Assembly: GCA_947461645.1 (NCBI GenBank)
Contig: CANHMN010000028.1
Location: forward strand, 1-12,223
Direction: 5' to 3'
Length of the DNA: 12,223 bases
Source of the DNA: Chitinophagaceae bacterium
Lineage (GTDB): Bacteria; Bacteroidota; Bacteroidia; Chitinophagales; Chitinophagaceae
The notes beneath the pieces are model-generated. The model did not search any database. It worked only from the letters and a program-made list of their open reading frames with translations, and had not been told where the DNA came from. Numbering within the stretch: position 1 is the first letter of the stretch; each line of letters starts with the position of its first letter. A program made the translations under genes and the position numbers. Shown here piece by piece: positions 1 to 7,502 of this stretch.

Positions 1-242
1 AGGATCAGTTCTCTTGCAGCTATCAGCTGTTCTTCATCCAAAACATTGGCGAGGATTGAAAGTGCCGTTCCACCATTGTTATTCACTTCTTCTGTTATCG
101 CATTTGCACGTTCCTGATTTTGTCCAATAACAATAACGGTTCCTCCCGCATTTGCAATACCACGAACAAAAGACCTTCCAAGCACGCCTGTTCCGCCCGT
201 TACAATAATTACTTTATTTTTCAGTGTAAATAAGTCACTCAT
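1..242 (-). CDS. SDR-family oxidoreductase, N-terminal part (candidate D-mannonate oxidoreductase), cut by window edge
   Basis: Only the first 80 codons are present; the gene runs off the low-coordinate edge. The visible protein begins MSDLFTLKNKVIIVTGGTGV and continues LGRSFVRGIANAGG, a classical Rossmann beta-alpha-beta start of a short-chain dehydrogenase/reductase. The glycine-rich turn is T15-G-G-T-G-V-L-G22. The usual TGxxxGxG pattern would have Gly at position 20, where this protein has Val. From family knowledge, this TGGxGVLG variant is seen in SDRs of hexuronate catabolism such as the YjmF/UxuB-like fructuronate/mannonate oxidoreductases. There is no signal peptide, so it should be cytoplasmic and NAD(P)-dependent. 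The ATG at 242-240 overlaps the stop codon of the upstream glycoside hydrolase, which supports this start and co-translation. The catalytic Tyr-x-x-x-Lys lies outside the window. Alternatives are a KduD-like 2-keto-3-deoxygluconate dehydrogenase or another sugar reductase. SDR membership is secure; the substrate is inference. Confidence 0.88.
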   Translation of the reverse strand, partial: MSDLFTLKNKVIIVTGGTGVLGRSFVRGIANAGGTVIVIGQNQERANAITEEVNNNGGTALSILANVLDEEQLIAARELI

Positions 243-244
243 TA
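240..244 (-). other. TAATG stop/start overlap coupling the GH gene to the SDR gene
   Basis: On the minus strand the bases read TAATG: TAA (244-242) ends the glycoside hydrolase and ATG (242-240) starts the SDR gene, sharing one base. Upstream of this ATG the minus strand is A/T-rich (AAAAAATAATCGTTAATG) with no Shine-Dalgarno-like run. Termination-reinitiation by the same ribosome is therefore the simplest explanation for how the SDR is translated. It places a presumed cytoplasmic enzyme directly in the operon of the exported glycan-processing proteins. Confidence 0.85.
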
Positions 245-1666
245 ACGATTATTTTTTAGTTGGTCAAAATAAGGAATCAAACCATATACATTATTGTTGA
301 GCTGTTGCATTTTTTCAGCCAACGCTTTATAGGGTTCATATTTTATATTGTAGATGCCTTTGTTGGAATCTTTATTGGAGTCATCTGCCTTAGCATCATT
401 GGGGTCATTATCCTGGTACCTGAACCAATGCCAGCCTACACAATTTTTTGATGCCAATAGTTTCATGCAGAAGTTCTGATAATGTATTCCGCGATCTTCC
501 TGTGTTTTTACAATCCATCCCGCTCCACTCAAATTAGACATTCCCGATTCCTCTGCTTTGGTGTAAAACTCTGTAATAAAAAAAGGTTTGCTGCTCCACT
601 TAGCCCATTCTTCCATGTGGTCTTGCTTTGGTTCCCAAAAACCATAATAGTTGATGGAGATGATGTCGACATAGGCTTCAGCTACTTGAAAAATGTACCT
701 GTTGTTTTTAGCGTTGGAGTGAATTCTGCTGCCAATGTACAAATGATTAGGGTCGTATTTTTTGATCGACTTGCTTACTGTTTCATAATATTTTTTCGCA
801 AAAAGCGCAATGAAAGATTCTTTTTGATCAGAGTTCAATGTGCTGAAATCTGTATCTGCTGGATAAGAAGCAAGTAATGTTTGATAGGCTTTGTCGTCAG
901 TATTTTTATTGTTGATAATCTCCTTCAGTTCGCCCATTGTGAATGGCAATTCGTTGTCAGAAAAATGTCCCAACAAATTGGGGTCGTTTTTGAGGTATGC
1001 AATTGTAGAAGCACGGCTGTCGCAATAAGAAGAAAAGTCTTCATCCAGAATGAAAGATAAAATTGAATTGTTTTTCCTTTCAGGATGTTCTTTTTTGATT
1101 TTGGAAGCATATCCGCTAAGCAAATTCAGTTGAGTTGTATATGCTATTGGGTGTGTTGTTGATTTGTTGAATGCGATAATAGTAGCTGTATCACTCCAGC
1201 ATCCGGCTGTATTAAAACCCATGCCCTGGATTTGTGTAATAGTTTTATCTGCCCAATCCATTATACTGTTGAATGATGAAGGCACTTCATTCGGTTTGTT
1301 TAACCTAATTCCGTTTACTGCCTTGACGCAGAATTCTTTTCCTTGCGGATCAACGACCCACCATCTGTCTCCAACTTTTTGAGTATGAAAAAAACCTGTT
1401 TTATTTAAACTGCTACCTGCCCCACCATATTTGTCTGTGGTTGTCTGTTGAACCGCATAGAAGCCCTTTACCATATTTACCGTAGTAGCATAGTAGTCTT
1501 TCCACTCGGAATAATGTACTTGTTTGTTTTCATCTTTGCTCCAAACCTTAGCTTGAATGAGCATACCATTTTGATCAGTCGACTGAGCCTGTGCACAAGA
1601 AGGCAAAACAAAAAACGACAACACAATTATCGCACTTAAAGCAGGTATTTTTAGAGCATTGGTCAT
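242..1666 (-). CDS. Exported clan GH-A glycoside hydrolase, GH50/agarase-like
   Basis: This 474-residue protein probably hydrolyses oligosaccharides delivered by the SusC/SusD system. The N-terminus is a signal sequence (hydrophobic residues about 8-22) followed by LPSC24AQA. This may be a lipobox (lipidated Cys24) or a signal peptidase I site after AQA27. The rest is one (beta/alpha)8-type domain. RWWVVDPQGKEF (101-112) and GFNTAGCWSD (150-159) resemble the start of agarase-like barrels. SDNEL (236-240) gives Glu239 as candidate acid/base after Asn238, the clan GH-A N-E signature. SINYYGFW (337-344) follows, then FFITEFY (362-368) with Glu366 as candidate nucleophile, and GWHWFRYQD (411-419) near strand 8. 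These blocks recall GH50 beta-agarases, but the protein is shorter and lacks an extra N-terminal beta domain. Family assignment beyond clan GH-A is uncertain. There is no T9SS tag. The start ATG at 1666 lies 21 bp after the preceding gene and has an AGGA about 10 nt upstream (1676-1679). Confidence 0.82.
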   Translation of the reverse strand: MTNALKIPALSAIIVLSFFVLPSCAQAQSTDQNGMLIQAKVWSKDENKQVHYSEWKDYYATTVNMVKGFYAVQQTTTDKYGGAGSSLNKTGFFHTQKVGDRWWVVDPQGKEFCVKAVNGIRLNKPNEVPSSFNSIMDWADKTITQIQGMGFNTAGCWSDTATIIAFNKSTTHPIAYTTQLNLLSGYASKIKKEHPERKNNSILSFILDEDFSSYCDSRASTIAYLKNDPNLLGHFSDNELPFTMGELKEIINNKNTDDKAYQTLLASYPADTDFSTLNSDQKESFIALFAKKYYETVSKSIKKYDPNHLYIGSRIHSNAKNNRYIFQVAEAYVDIISINYYGFWEPKQDHMEEWAKWSSKPFFITEFYTKAEESGMSNLSGAGWIVKTQEDRGIHYQNFCMKLLASKNCVGWHWFRYQDNDPNDAKADDSNKDSNKGIYNIKYEPYKALAEKMQQLNNNVYGLIPYFDQLKNNR

Positions 1667-1671
1667 TTCGT

Positions 1672-1685
1672 ATATTCCTGAATAT
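1672..1685. repeat. Short AT-rich inverted repeat between the DUF5017 and GH genes
   Basis: The bases ATATTC-CT-GAATAT form a perfect 6-bp inverted repeat with a 2-base centre in the 21-bp gap just upstream of the glycoside hydrolase start. A 2-base loop is too tight for a stable RNA hairpin and no T-run follows, so it is not a terminator. It could be a dyad protein site, or chance in AT-rich DNA. The AGGA upstream of the hydrolase ATG lies inside it. Confidence 0.3.
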
Positions 1686-1687
1686 TT

Positions 1688-2626
1688 TTATTGAACAACT
1701 ATGGTGAATTCTTTCACAATAGTTTTTTCATAATTAAGTCTTTTGTAGGCCGCTACAAATGTTGCTTTGTAGGTTCCCGGTGTTGAATATTTATATTTAA
1801 AAGAAGTCAATGGATTTTGTACAATGTTTTTAATTGAAATGGGCAAATCCGGATTTACGGCACTTGGATTCAACGGGCGAGTAATATACCAGTAGGTTGA
1901 AGGAACAGGTGCTGTGGTAGAATTGGTACATTTCAAATAAGTAGAAGATGTTGTCCATCTTGGTAAATTGTCTCCAAACTGAACACCGGTAAAATTACCC
2001 GATGAAATTTGATTGGAATCGATTACTGTTGCATTGGCTACACCACCTGATGAGAAAGTATTGTACATAGCAAGTTTATTAATGCTGTACAATACAGATG
2101 TAGGTGCAATATTGTTGTACTTAAATGCTAAGTAAAATGGACGGCCTGCAGAAACGCTGTCAGTGATATCTACAAAATCAGCAGACGTGGCGCCTGATGG
2201 ATAAAACAATCCAAGCGTTGCCGTAGTATCAGGGAAAACAAACTTGTTGGTCATTCTTTTCCAGTGTGCATTGGCAACATTTGCAGAATCGTAGTTGCCA
2301 TTAAAATCGTCAGAAATCATAACATCAAGTAACGTATCCGGAGCAGAAATGGTTACACGGGTTTCGAATTTCATGATCAGGTTTCCTCCTTCTAACACGG
2401 TTCTGTCTCTGTGTATATATTCGTGCCCCACTTCTCCGGAATAAAAGCTTATAAAATCCGGATTTTCAAACAAGTTGAATTGGGCTGTATCGCCTGCGGC
2501 AATATTACTTTGCAACAAAGTGGCATCAAAAGAACCATCTTCATTAACGTAGCCGGGAACGTCTTTTTTGCAGGAGCTTAGGATAAACACTGCTGCCATT
2601 ACCCATAAAGCGATTTGTCTTTTCAT
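1688..2626 (-). CDS. DUF5017-type surface lipoprotein in SusE/F position, probable glycan binding
   Basis: This 312-residue protein has a lipoprotein signal (hydrophobic 5-17, then ILSSC19) with lipidated Cys19 followed by KKD, so it is probably anchored in the outer membrane. The N-terminal part has a PKD-like strand pattern, including AQFNLFENPDFISFYSGE (48-65) and GHEYIHRDRT (68-77). This block is the hallmark of DUF5017 proteins encoded downstream of SusD genes in Bacteroidota. A jelly-roll-like region follows (about 84-200; MISDDFNGNYD at 103-113). The C-terminus is a PKD/Ig-like end with YSTPGTYKATF (280-290) and a regular final strand. No catalytic motif is visible. From its position directly after susD, it probably acts as an accessory surface glycan-binding protein that feeds the SusCD complex; this is inference, since DUF5017 has no defined enzymatic function that I know of. 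It sits 46 bp after the SusD gene. Confidence 0.83.
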   Translation of the reverse strand: MKRQIALWVMAAVFILSSCKKDVPGYVNEDGSFDATLLQSNIAAGDTAQFNLFENPDFISFYSGEVGHEYIHRDRTVLEGGNLIMKFETRVTISAPDTLLDVMISDDFNGNYDSANVANAHWKRMTNKFVFPDTTATLGLFYPSGATSADFVDITDSVSAGRPFYLAFKYNNIAPTSVLYSINKLAMYNTFSSGGVANATVIDSNQISSGNFTGVQFGDNLPRWTTSSTYLKCTNSTTAPVPSTYWYITRPLNPSAVNPDLPISIKNIVQNPLTSFKYKYSTPGTYKATFVAAYKRLNYEKTIVKEFTIVVQ

Positions 2627-2672
2627 TATCTAAACAATTTTTTTATATTAACAATTTATCAGTATTTCGTTA

Positions 2673-4289
2673 TTACCATCCGGGGTTTTGAGTGATCAGT
2701 GAGTTGACTGAAAGTTCAGAACTTGGGATTGGTAATAAAGTGTCTCTCAATTTCACATTGAAATAACCTCCTAAAAATCTGTTCTTGTTGGTAGCCGTAG
2801 CTGTACTGTTTGCAATGGCGCTCTTGGTAAAATCCATTCTTGCATTGAAAATGCCCCAGCGTATCAAATCAAATTTTCTCAAAGCCTCAAAGCAAAGCTC
2901 TCTTGCTCTTTCATCCTGAATAAATTTGCGCATCGATTCTTGCGTTGATACACGAAAAGCAAACAAGTCAAGTGTTTTAGCTCTTTGTCTAACCTGATTA
3001 ATGTATCCGATAGCAATGTCATTTGGTCCATTCACTTCATTCTCTGCTTCAGCAGCCATCAACAATACATCTGCATACCTCAAAACCGGAAAATTGGTTG
3101 GACCCCAATCTCTTTGCTTTGGAGAAAACACTTCATAATCTCTTTTCCATTTTCCACAGTCTCTTTCAAAAGTGTACGTTCCGGTAGAATACGGCGTTAT
3201 TTCCCTAGGATTACCACTTGATACACCACCAAAATTATACGTGAATTCAGGCATGTTCCAGTTTCTCCTTAACGTATCTGTTGCAGAAGAATAACCGTTA
3301 TATATATTATACAGTACTCCACTTGGAACGTATGATCCATAACCATAAACGGCATTTGGATCAGAGCCAGTATAGCGCATGGCCAGCTGGCAAGCGAATC
3401 TGCTTCCTGGTGGAACAGCGCCTTGCGGCGTATTGTTGCCATAGAATTCTATTTCCCACATGCTCTCTCTGTAAGTATTGTCATAAGCATCCATCGAGTG
3501 GTTGATGAAAACCTGTTCGTAAGAAGGATTTAAGCTGTGCTGACCGGAATTGATAACTTTTAAAGCATATGTTCTTGCAGAATCAAATGCAGGTAAGCCC
3601 AACATCAACGGACGACCACCCATTTTTAAATATACTCTTGCAAGCATCCCTTGCACAACAGTTTTGGTAACCCTCGATCCAGAATTTACAGCATTAGCTT
3701 CTTTTACAAGACCTTCCGCTGTTTTCATGTCTTCTACAATTTTGTTGTAAACATCAATAGAAGAATTTCTTGGATAATTTAAGTTGTTGGCGTCTTTGGT
3801 TGGTGTTAAAATCAAAGGCACATCACCATAACGTGTTACCAATTGAAAATAATTGAATGCTCTTAAAAACAAGGCCTCTCCTTTGATATTGTTTTTGATG
3901 GAAGCGGCAACAGGTGATGCATCAAGATTCGATAAAAGCAGATTGGCTCTTCCGATACCCTGGTACAATGCCGTCCAGCAGTCGGAATAAATTTTGGTTG
4001 ATGACTGACAATCATATAGACTGGGAACCGTATTGTTATTGTTTCTGTTGTTGTAATGGGCCTCATCGTTTCCCATTTCCAATTCTATCGGAATGTTTCT
4101 TCCATAAGTTCCATCTTGTGCAAGGGAACTGTAGATGCCCGACAAGGCCGCATTCAAATCCGCTTCGGTTTTGAAATACTGGTCTGTTGTTAAAAAATCC
4201 TGCGGCTTTGTATCAAGAATTTTATTGCAGGAGAACAACACGATGGTACTTGCAAGTATAGCTCCGATAGATGTTACACTAATTTTCAT
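2673..4289 (-). CDS. RagB/SusD-family nutrient-uptake outer-membrane lipoprotein
   Basis: This is the glycan-capturing lid of the SusC transporter at the cell surface. The 538-residue length is typical of the family. The N-terminus has a lipobox, IVLFSC21, followed by NKILDTKPQDFLTTDQYF, the standard SusD opening, and then the TPR-like helical region (DLNAALSGIYSSL, 44-56). The C-terminal half carries conserved family blocks: RYADVLLMAAEAENE (404-418), FIQDERARELCFE (456-468), RKFDLIRWG (471-479), and the terminal PIPSSELSVNSLITQNPGW, where 'IP..E......L.QNPGW' is characteristic. It lies 47 bp downstream of the SusC gene, the usual susC-susD order, so the two products should form one SusC2D2-type complex. 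The glycan specificity of SusD proteins cannot be deduced from these motifs. No defects were seen. Confidence 0.97.
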   Translation of the reverse strand: MKISVTSIGAILASTIVLFSCNKILDTKPQDFLTTDQYFKTEADLNAALSGIYSSLAQDGTYGRNIPIELEMGNDEAHYNNRNNNNTVPSLYDCQSSTKIYSDCWTALYQGIGRANLLLSNLDASPVAASIKNNIKGEALFLRAFNYFQLVTRYGDVPLILTPTKDANNLNYPRNSSIDVYNKIVEDMKTAEGLVKEANAVNSGSRVTKTVVQGMLARVYLKMGGRPLMLGLPAFDSARTYALKVINSGQHSLNPSYEQVFINHSMDAYDNTYRESMWEIEFYGNNTPQGAVPPGSRFACQLAMRYTGSDPNAVYGYGSYVPSGVLYNIYNGYSSATDTLRRNWNMPEFTYNFGGVSSGNPREITPYSTGTYTFERDCGKWKRDYEVFSPKQRDWGPTNFPVLRYADVLLMAAEAENEVNGPNDIAIGYINQVRQRAKTLDLFAFRVSTQESMRKFIQDERARELCFEALRKFDLIRWGIFNARMDFTKSAIANSTATATNKNRFLGGYFNVKLRDTLLPIPSSELSVNSLITQNPGW

Positions 4290-4336
4290 TTCGCAATCGT
4301 TTTGATGATTTTATTGATAAGGTTTTCGAAATGGAT

Positions 4337-7300
4337 TTAAAAGTTGAGGTTCAATCCTATTGTAGTTGTTTTTGCTCTTGGATACACAGAATAGTCAAAT
4401 CCAGGTGTAAGTGCAGAATTATAAACAGACACTTCAGGATCAACGCCGGTATATTTAGTCCAAGTAATCAAATTCTGTGCAGACATATAAAATCTAAGCG
4501 ATTTGATTTTAGCTTTCTTCATCAGCGCTGAAGGCATTTCATATCCAAGCTGAATGGTTTTCAATCTTAGGTAAGAACCATCTTCAATCACCCTTGATGA
4601 ATATTGTCTGTCACCGTCGCCCTTTGCAACAAACATGATGTTGTTTTGGTTTTCCGGTGTCCAACGATCAAGCACAGACGCAAATTGATTTTGCAATGAC
4701 CTTCCTGAGTTGCCTTCAAATACCAATCTGTTCGCATTCAACAAATCGTTTCCGTAAGAAAACTGGAAGAAAAAGTTAAGATCGAAGTTTTTGTATTTTA
4801 AATTATTGCTGAACCCACCGATGAAATCAGGATTGGCGTCGCCAATGATGGTTTTGTCGTCATCTGTTATTACGCGGTCTCCGTTCAGATCACGGTACTT
4901 AATATGTCCTGGTTGTATTCTTGTACTGTACACAGAGGTGTTGGATGTTACGTTTGGCTTCAAGGTATATACTCCGGCACCACTGATATCAAAATCGGAA
5001 TACTGATAGTTTCCATCCCATATCAAACCATAAAACAAACCAAGAGGCTGACCAACTTTAGCCATGTAAGCAGGCAATCCACGCCACTGGTTGTCCCAGT
5101 TAATCAAAGAGAGTTGTGATTCCTGACCTCCATTCAATGCCAGTACTTTATTTCTGTTGAAGGCGATATTGAAAGAAGTTGACCAGGTGAAGTCATCCTT
5201 TTCAATGTTCTTGGTGGTGAAGGAGAACTCAAGTCCTTTGTTTTCAACCTTACCAATGTTTTTATAGGAAGAAGTAAACCCCGAAGAAGGAGGAAGCAAT
5301 GCATTCAGCAACAAATCAAATGTTACTTTCCTGTACACATCTGCAGTGATGTTAACTCTGTCGTCGAAAAGATTCAAATCCATTCCCAAATTGGTCTGTG
5401 CGGTAGTTTCCCATTTCAAATCTGCATTACCCAGAGAAGCAGGCACAACCGTATTGTTAGTTGGATTATTATCGAAAGGATAGGCAAGCGTAAGATCTGT
5501 TTTTAAAGATGGTAAAAATGCAAAATCATCCACCCTGTTGTTTCCTGTCATTCCATAGCCAGCTCTGATTTTGGCATCCTTGATGAAATCGATTTTCTTC
5601 ATGAATTTCTCTTTGCTCAACCTCCAGGCAAAACTTCCCGAAGGAAAATAACCCCATTTGTTGTTGTCGGAGAATTTCGATGAACCATCAGCTCTCATCG
5701 AAACAGTGAAAAGGTATTTGGAATCAAAGTTGTAGTTGGTACGCGCAAGGAAAGATACAAGCGTGTTAGGTGAATTCAAGGAGTACACTTTTGTTGGTAC
5801 GCCTTCATCCAATCCCGACAAACCTAGTTGTTCGTTGGGCAATTGCGTTGCAGCCATTCCATAAACAGATCTTGAATTGTATTGTACAGTAGCGCCTCCT
5901 AATACATCAATGGTATTCTTTTTATTGATTTTTTTGTTGAAGTTTACCGTGTTCTCGTTTACGAAACTGTTTTTGGTGTTGTATATCAACGATCCGTTTA
6001 CACCGTTCACTCTGCCGGCAGAGGTATAAGGACTTCCGCCTCTTGTTCTTGTGTTATTGAACTCTTCGTTACGGTCAACATCATTTCTGTAGCCGAAGGT
6101 AGATTTTAGGGTGAGGTTTTTGCTGTACTGGTAATCAATGTTGAAATTACCGGTGATGGCATTCGTAAACCTGTTTCTTACTTCGTAGGTTACAGTTTCT
6201 AAAGGATTGAAACGCGAGTCGTTCAGGTCAAGTTCAAATGCAGGATCCAATCCTTCTGAAAGATCAATGGTGCTATCGCCTGATACCGGCCGGTAACCCC
6301 ATACACTAAACATCAGATTGCTTGTAGATGAACTCGAGCTTGTAAAGGACGGAATGGTGCCGTAAGCTTTAAGTGCACTGTAATTTACGTTAATGCCAAT
6401 TTTAAGTTTGTCACTAACTGCATTGTCTAAACGAAAACGACCCTGATACCTGTCGTAACCCGAAAACTTCACAATCCCTTCCTGATTTAGTGCAGAGCCG
6501 GAAATAGAAAATGTATTTTTTCCGTTTCCGCCGCGTATGGCAATTTCATGATTTACCATTTTTGAATTTCTGAACACTCGGTCTTGCCAGTCTACACCTT
6601 TTATATTTCTGTAATTTTCGAATGTTCTTCCATTAGACAAATAAGTAGATTTGGTGTTGGAAGAATCATATTCAAACTGATAACGCACGAATTCATAGGG
6701 ACTCAACAGATCCATTTTTTTAATGATGCTGTTGCTGGCATAATAAGCGTTGTAAGATATTTCAGTTGGTCCAGCTTTTCCTTTTTTGGTGGTGATGATG
6801 ATTACACCATTTGCGCCTCTTGCTCCGTAAATAGCTGTTGCAGATGCATCTTTCAACACCTCGATAGATTCTATTTCCGAAACGTTGATGGCATTGTTGT
6901 TCGCGCCTTCAACCGGAAAGCCATCTATCACATACAATGGTGTATTCTCTTGTGTGATGGAATTGTTTCCTCTTATCACGATTGAAACCGGTGAACCGGG
7001 CTGACCATCGCTCGAAACTACCTGCACGCCTGCAGCTCTTCCACCCAATGCTTCTTCAAAACTTCTTACAGGCGCTTTCGATAAATCTTTGATGTTGAGT
7101 TTTTCAACAGCCCCGGTCAAGTCTTTCCTTCTTGAGGATCCGTAACCAACTACCACAACCGCATCTAAACTGCTTTGCTTCGATTGCAAAACAACACTGC
7201 CGGCATTGTTTCCTTTAACAGTTACCTCTTGGTTAACATAATTTACATACGATAATTTCAAAACCGTTTTTTCAGCAACAGGGACATTAATGCTAAAATT

Positions 7301-7477
7301 TCCTTCATCATTTGTTGTTGATGAAATGGTTTTAGACCCCTTCAGCTGAATGGTCACTCCAGCCAGTGGTTTTGACTCTTCGCCATATACTTTACCCGTG
7401 ATGGTTTTGGTTTGAGCAAAGGAAGCGATGGCCGTTGTTGTTAATACGGCTAATAGAATAAGCAATCGTTTACGCAT
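4337..7477 (-). CDS. SusC/RagA-family TonB-dependent oligosaccharide transporter
   Basis: This 1046-residue outer-membrane beta-barrel imports oligosaccharides using TonB energy. The signal peptide is residues 1-21, with probable cleavage after ASFA. Residues 24-97 form a carboxypeptidase-D-regulatory-like domain (ITGKVYGEESKPLAGVTIQL), the usual N-terminal extension of SusC proteins. A TonB-box-like segment LDAVVVVGYG (104-113) precedes the plug domain (about 115-232). The plug contains LYVIDGFPVEGA (181-192), EIESIEVLKDASATAIYGAR (201-220) and GANGVIIITTKKGK, the SusC signature. The barrel fills the rest and ends in TTIGLNLNF with a terminal Phe, as expected for BAM-inserted barrels. There is no N-terminal STN (secretin/TonB) domain, so it does not look like a FecA-style signalling transporter; regulation probably comes from elsewhere. 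It starts 25 bp after the beta-helix gene and is paired with SusD 47 bp downstream. It is full-length and intact. Confidence 0.98.
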   Translation of the reverse strand: MRKRLLILLAVLTTTAIASFAQTKTITGKVYGEESKPLAGVTIQLKGSKTISSTTNDEGNFSINVPVAEKTVLKLSYVNYVNQEVTVKGNNAGSVVLQSKQSSLDAVVVVGYGSSRRKDLTGAVEKLNIKDLSKAPVRSFEEALGGRAAGVQVVSSDGQPGSPVSIVIRGNNSITQENTPLYVIDGFPVEGANNNAINVSEIESIEVLKDASATAIYGARGANGVIIITTKKGKAGPTEISYNAYYASNSIIKKMDLLSPYEFVRYQFEYDSSNTKSTYLSNGRTFENYRNIKGVDWQDRVFRNSKMVNHEIAIRGGNGKNTFSISGSALNQEGIVKFSGYDRYQGRFRLDNAVSDKLKIGINVNYSALKAYGTIPSFTSSSSSTSNLMFSVWGYRPVSGDSTIDLSEGLDPAFELDLNDSRFNPLETVTYEVRNRFTNAITGNFNIDYQYSKNLTLKSTFGYRNDVDRNEEFNNTRTRGGSPYTSAGRVNGVNGSLIYNTKNSFVNENTVNFNKKINKKNTIDVLGGATVQYNSRSVYGMAATQLPNEQLGLSGLDEGVPTKVYSLNSPNTLVSFLARTNYNFDSKYLFTVSMRADGSSKFSDNNKWGYFPSGSFAWRLSKEKFMKKIDFIKDAKIRAGYGMTGNNRVDDFAFLPSLKTDLTLAYPFDNNPTNNTVVPASLGNADLKWETTAQTNLGMDLNLFDDRVNITADVYRKVTFDLLLNALLPPSSGFTSSYKNIGKVENKGLEFSFTTKNIEKDDFTWSTSFNIAFNRNKVLALNGGQESQLSLINWDNQWRGLPAYMAKVGQPLGLFYGLIWDGNYQYSDFDISGAGVYTLKPNVTSNTSVYSTRIQPGHIKYRDLNGDRVITDDDKTIIGDANPDFIGGFSNNLKYKNFDLNFFFQFSYGNDLLNANRLVFEGNSGRSLQNQFASVLDRWTPENQNNIMFVAKGDGDRQYSSRVIEDGSYLRLKTIQLGYEMPSALMKKAKIKSLRFYMSAQNLITWTKYTGVDPEVSVYNSALTPGFDYSVYPRAKTTTIGLNLNF

Positions 7478-7502
7478 AATAGTCCGATGGTTTATTTTTT
7501 AA

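Noticed and set aside
482..877. Open frame on the plus strand inside the GH gene, as well as other plus-strand frames at 2985-4174, 6584-6985 and 10030-11438
   Set aside because: All lie antisense to strongly supported genes, have no recognisable domain and show composition expected of reversed coding sequence.
1676..1679. AGGA upstream of the GH start as a Shine-Dalgarno site
   Set aside because: Spacing is somewhat long at about 10 nt, and Bacteroidota ribosomes generally do not rely on such sites; noted in the gene entry but not called separately.
2633..2657. Direct repeat of AACAATTT (2633-2640 and 2650-2657) upstream of the DUF5017 gene
   Set aside because: An 8-base AT-rich repeat in a 46-bp AT-rich gap is easily explained by chance and fits no known promoter pattern.
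4290..4336. Possible promoter or terminator in the susC-susD gap
   Set aside because: No stem-loop and no convincing -33/-7 Bacteroidota promoter was found; these two genes are normally co-transcribed.
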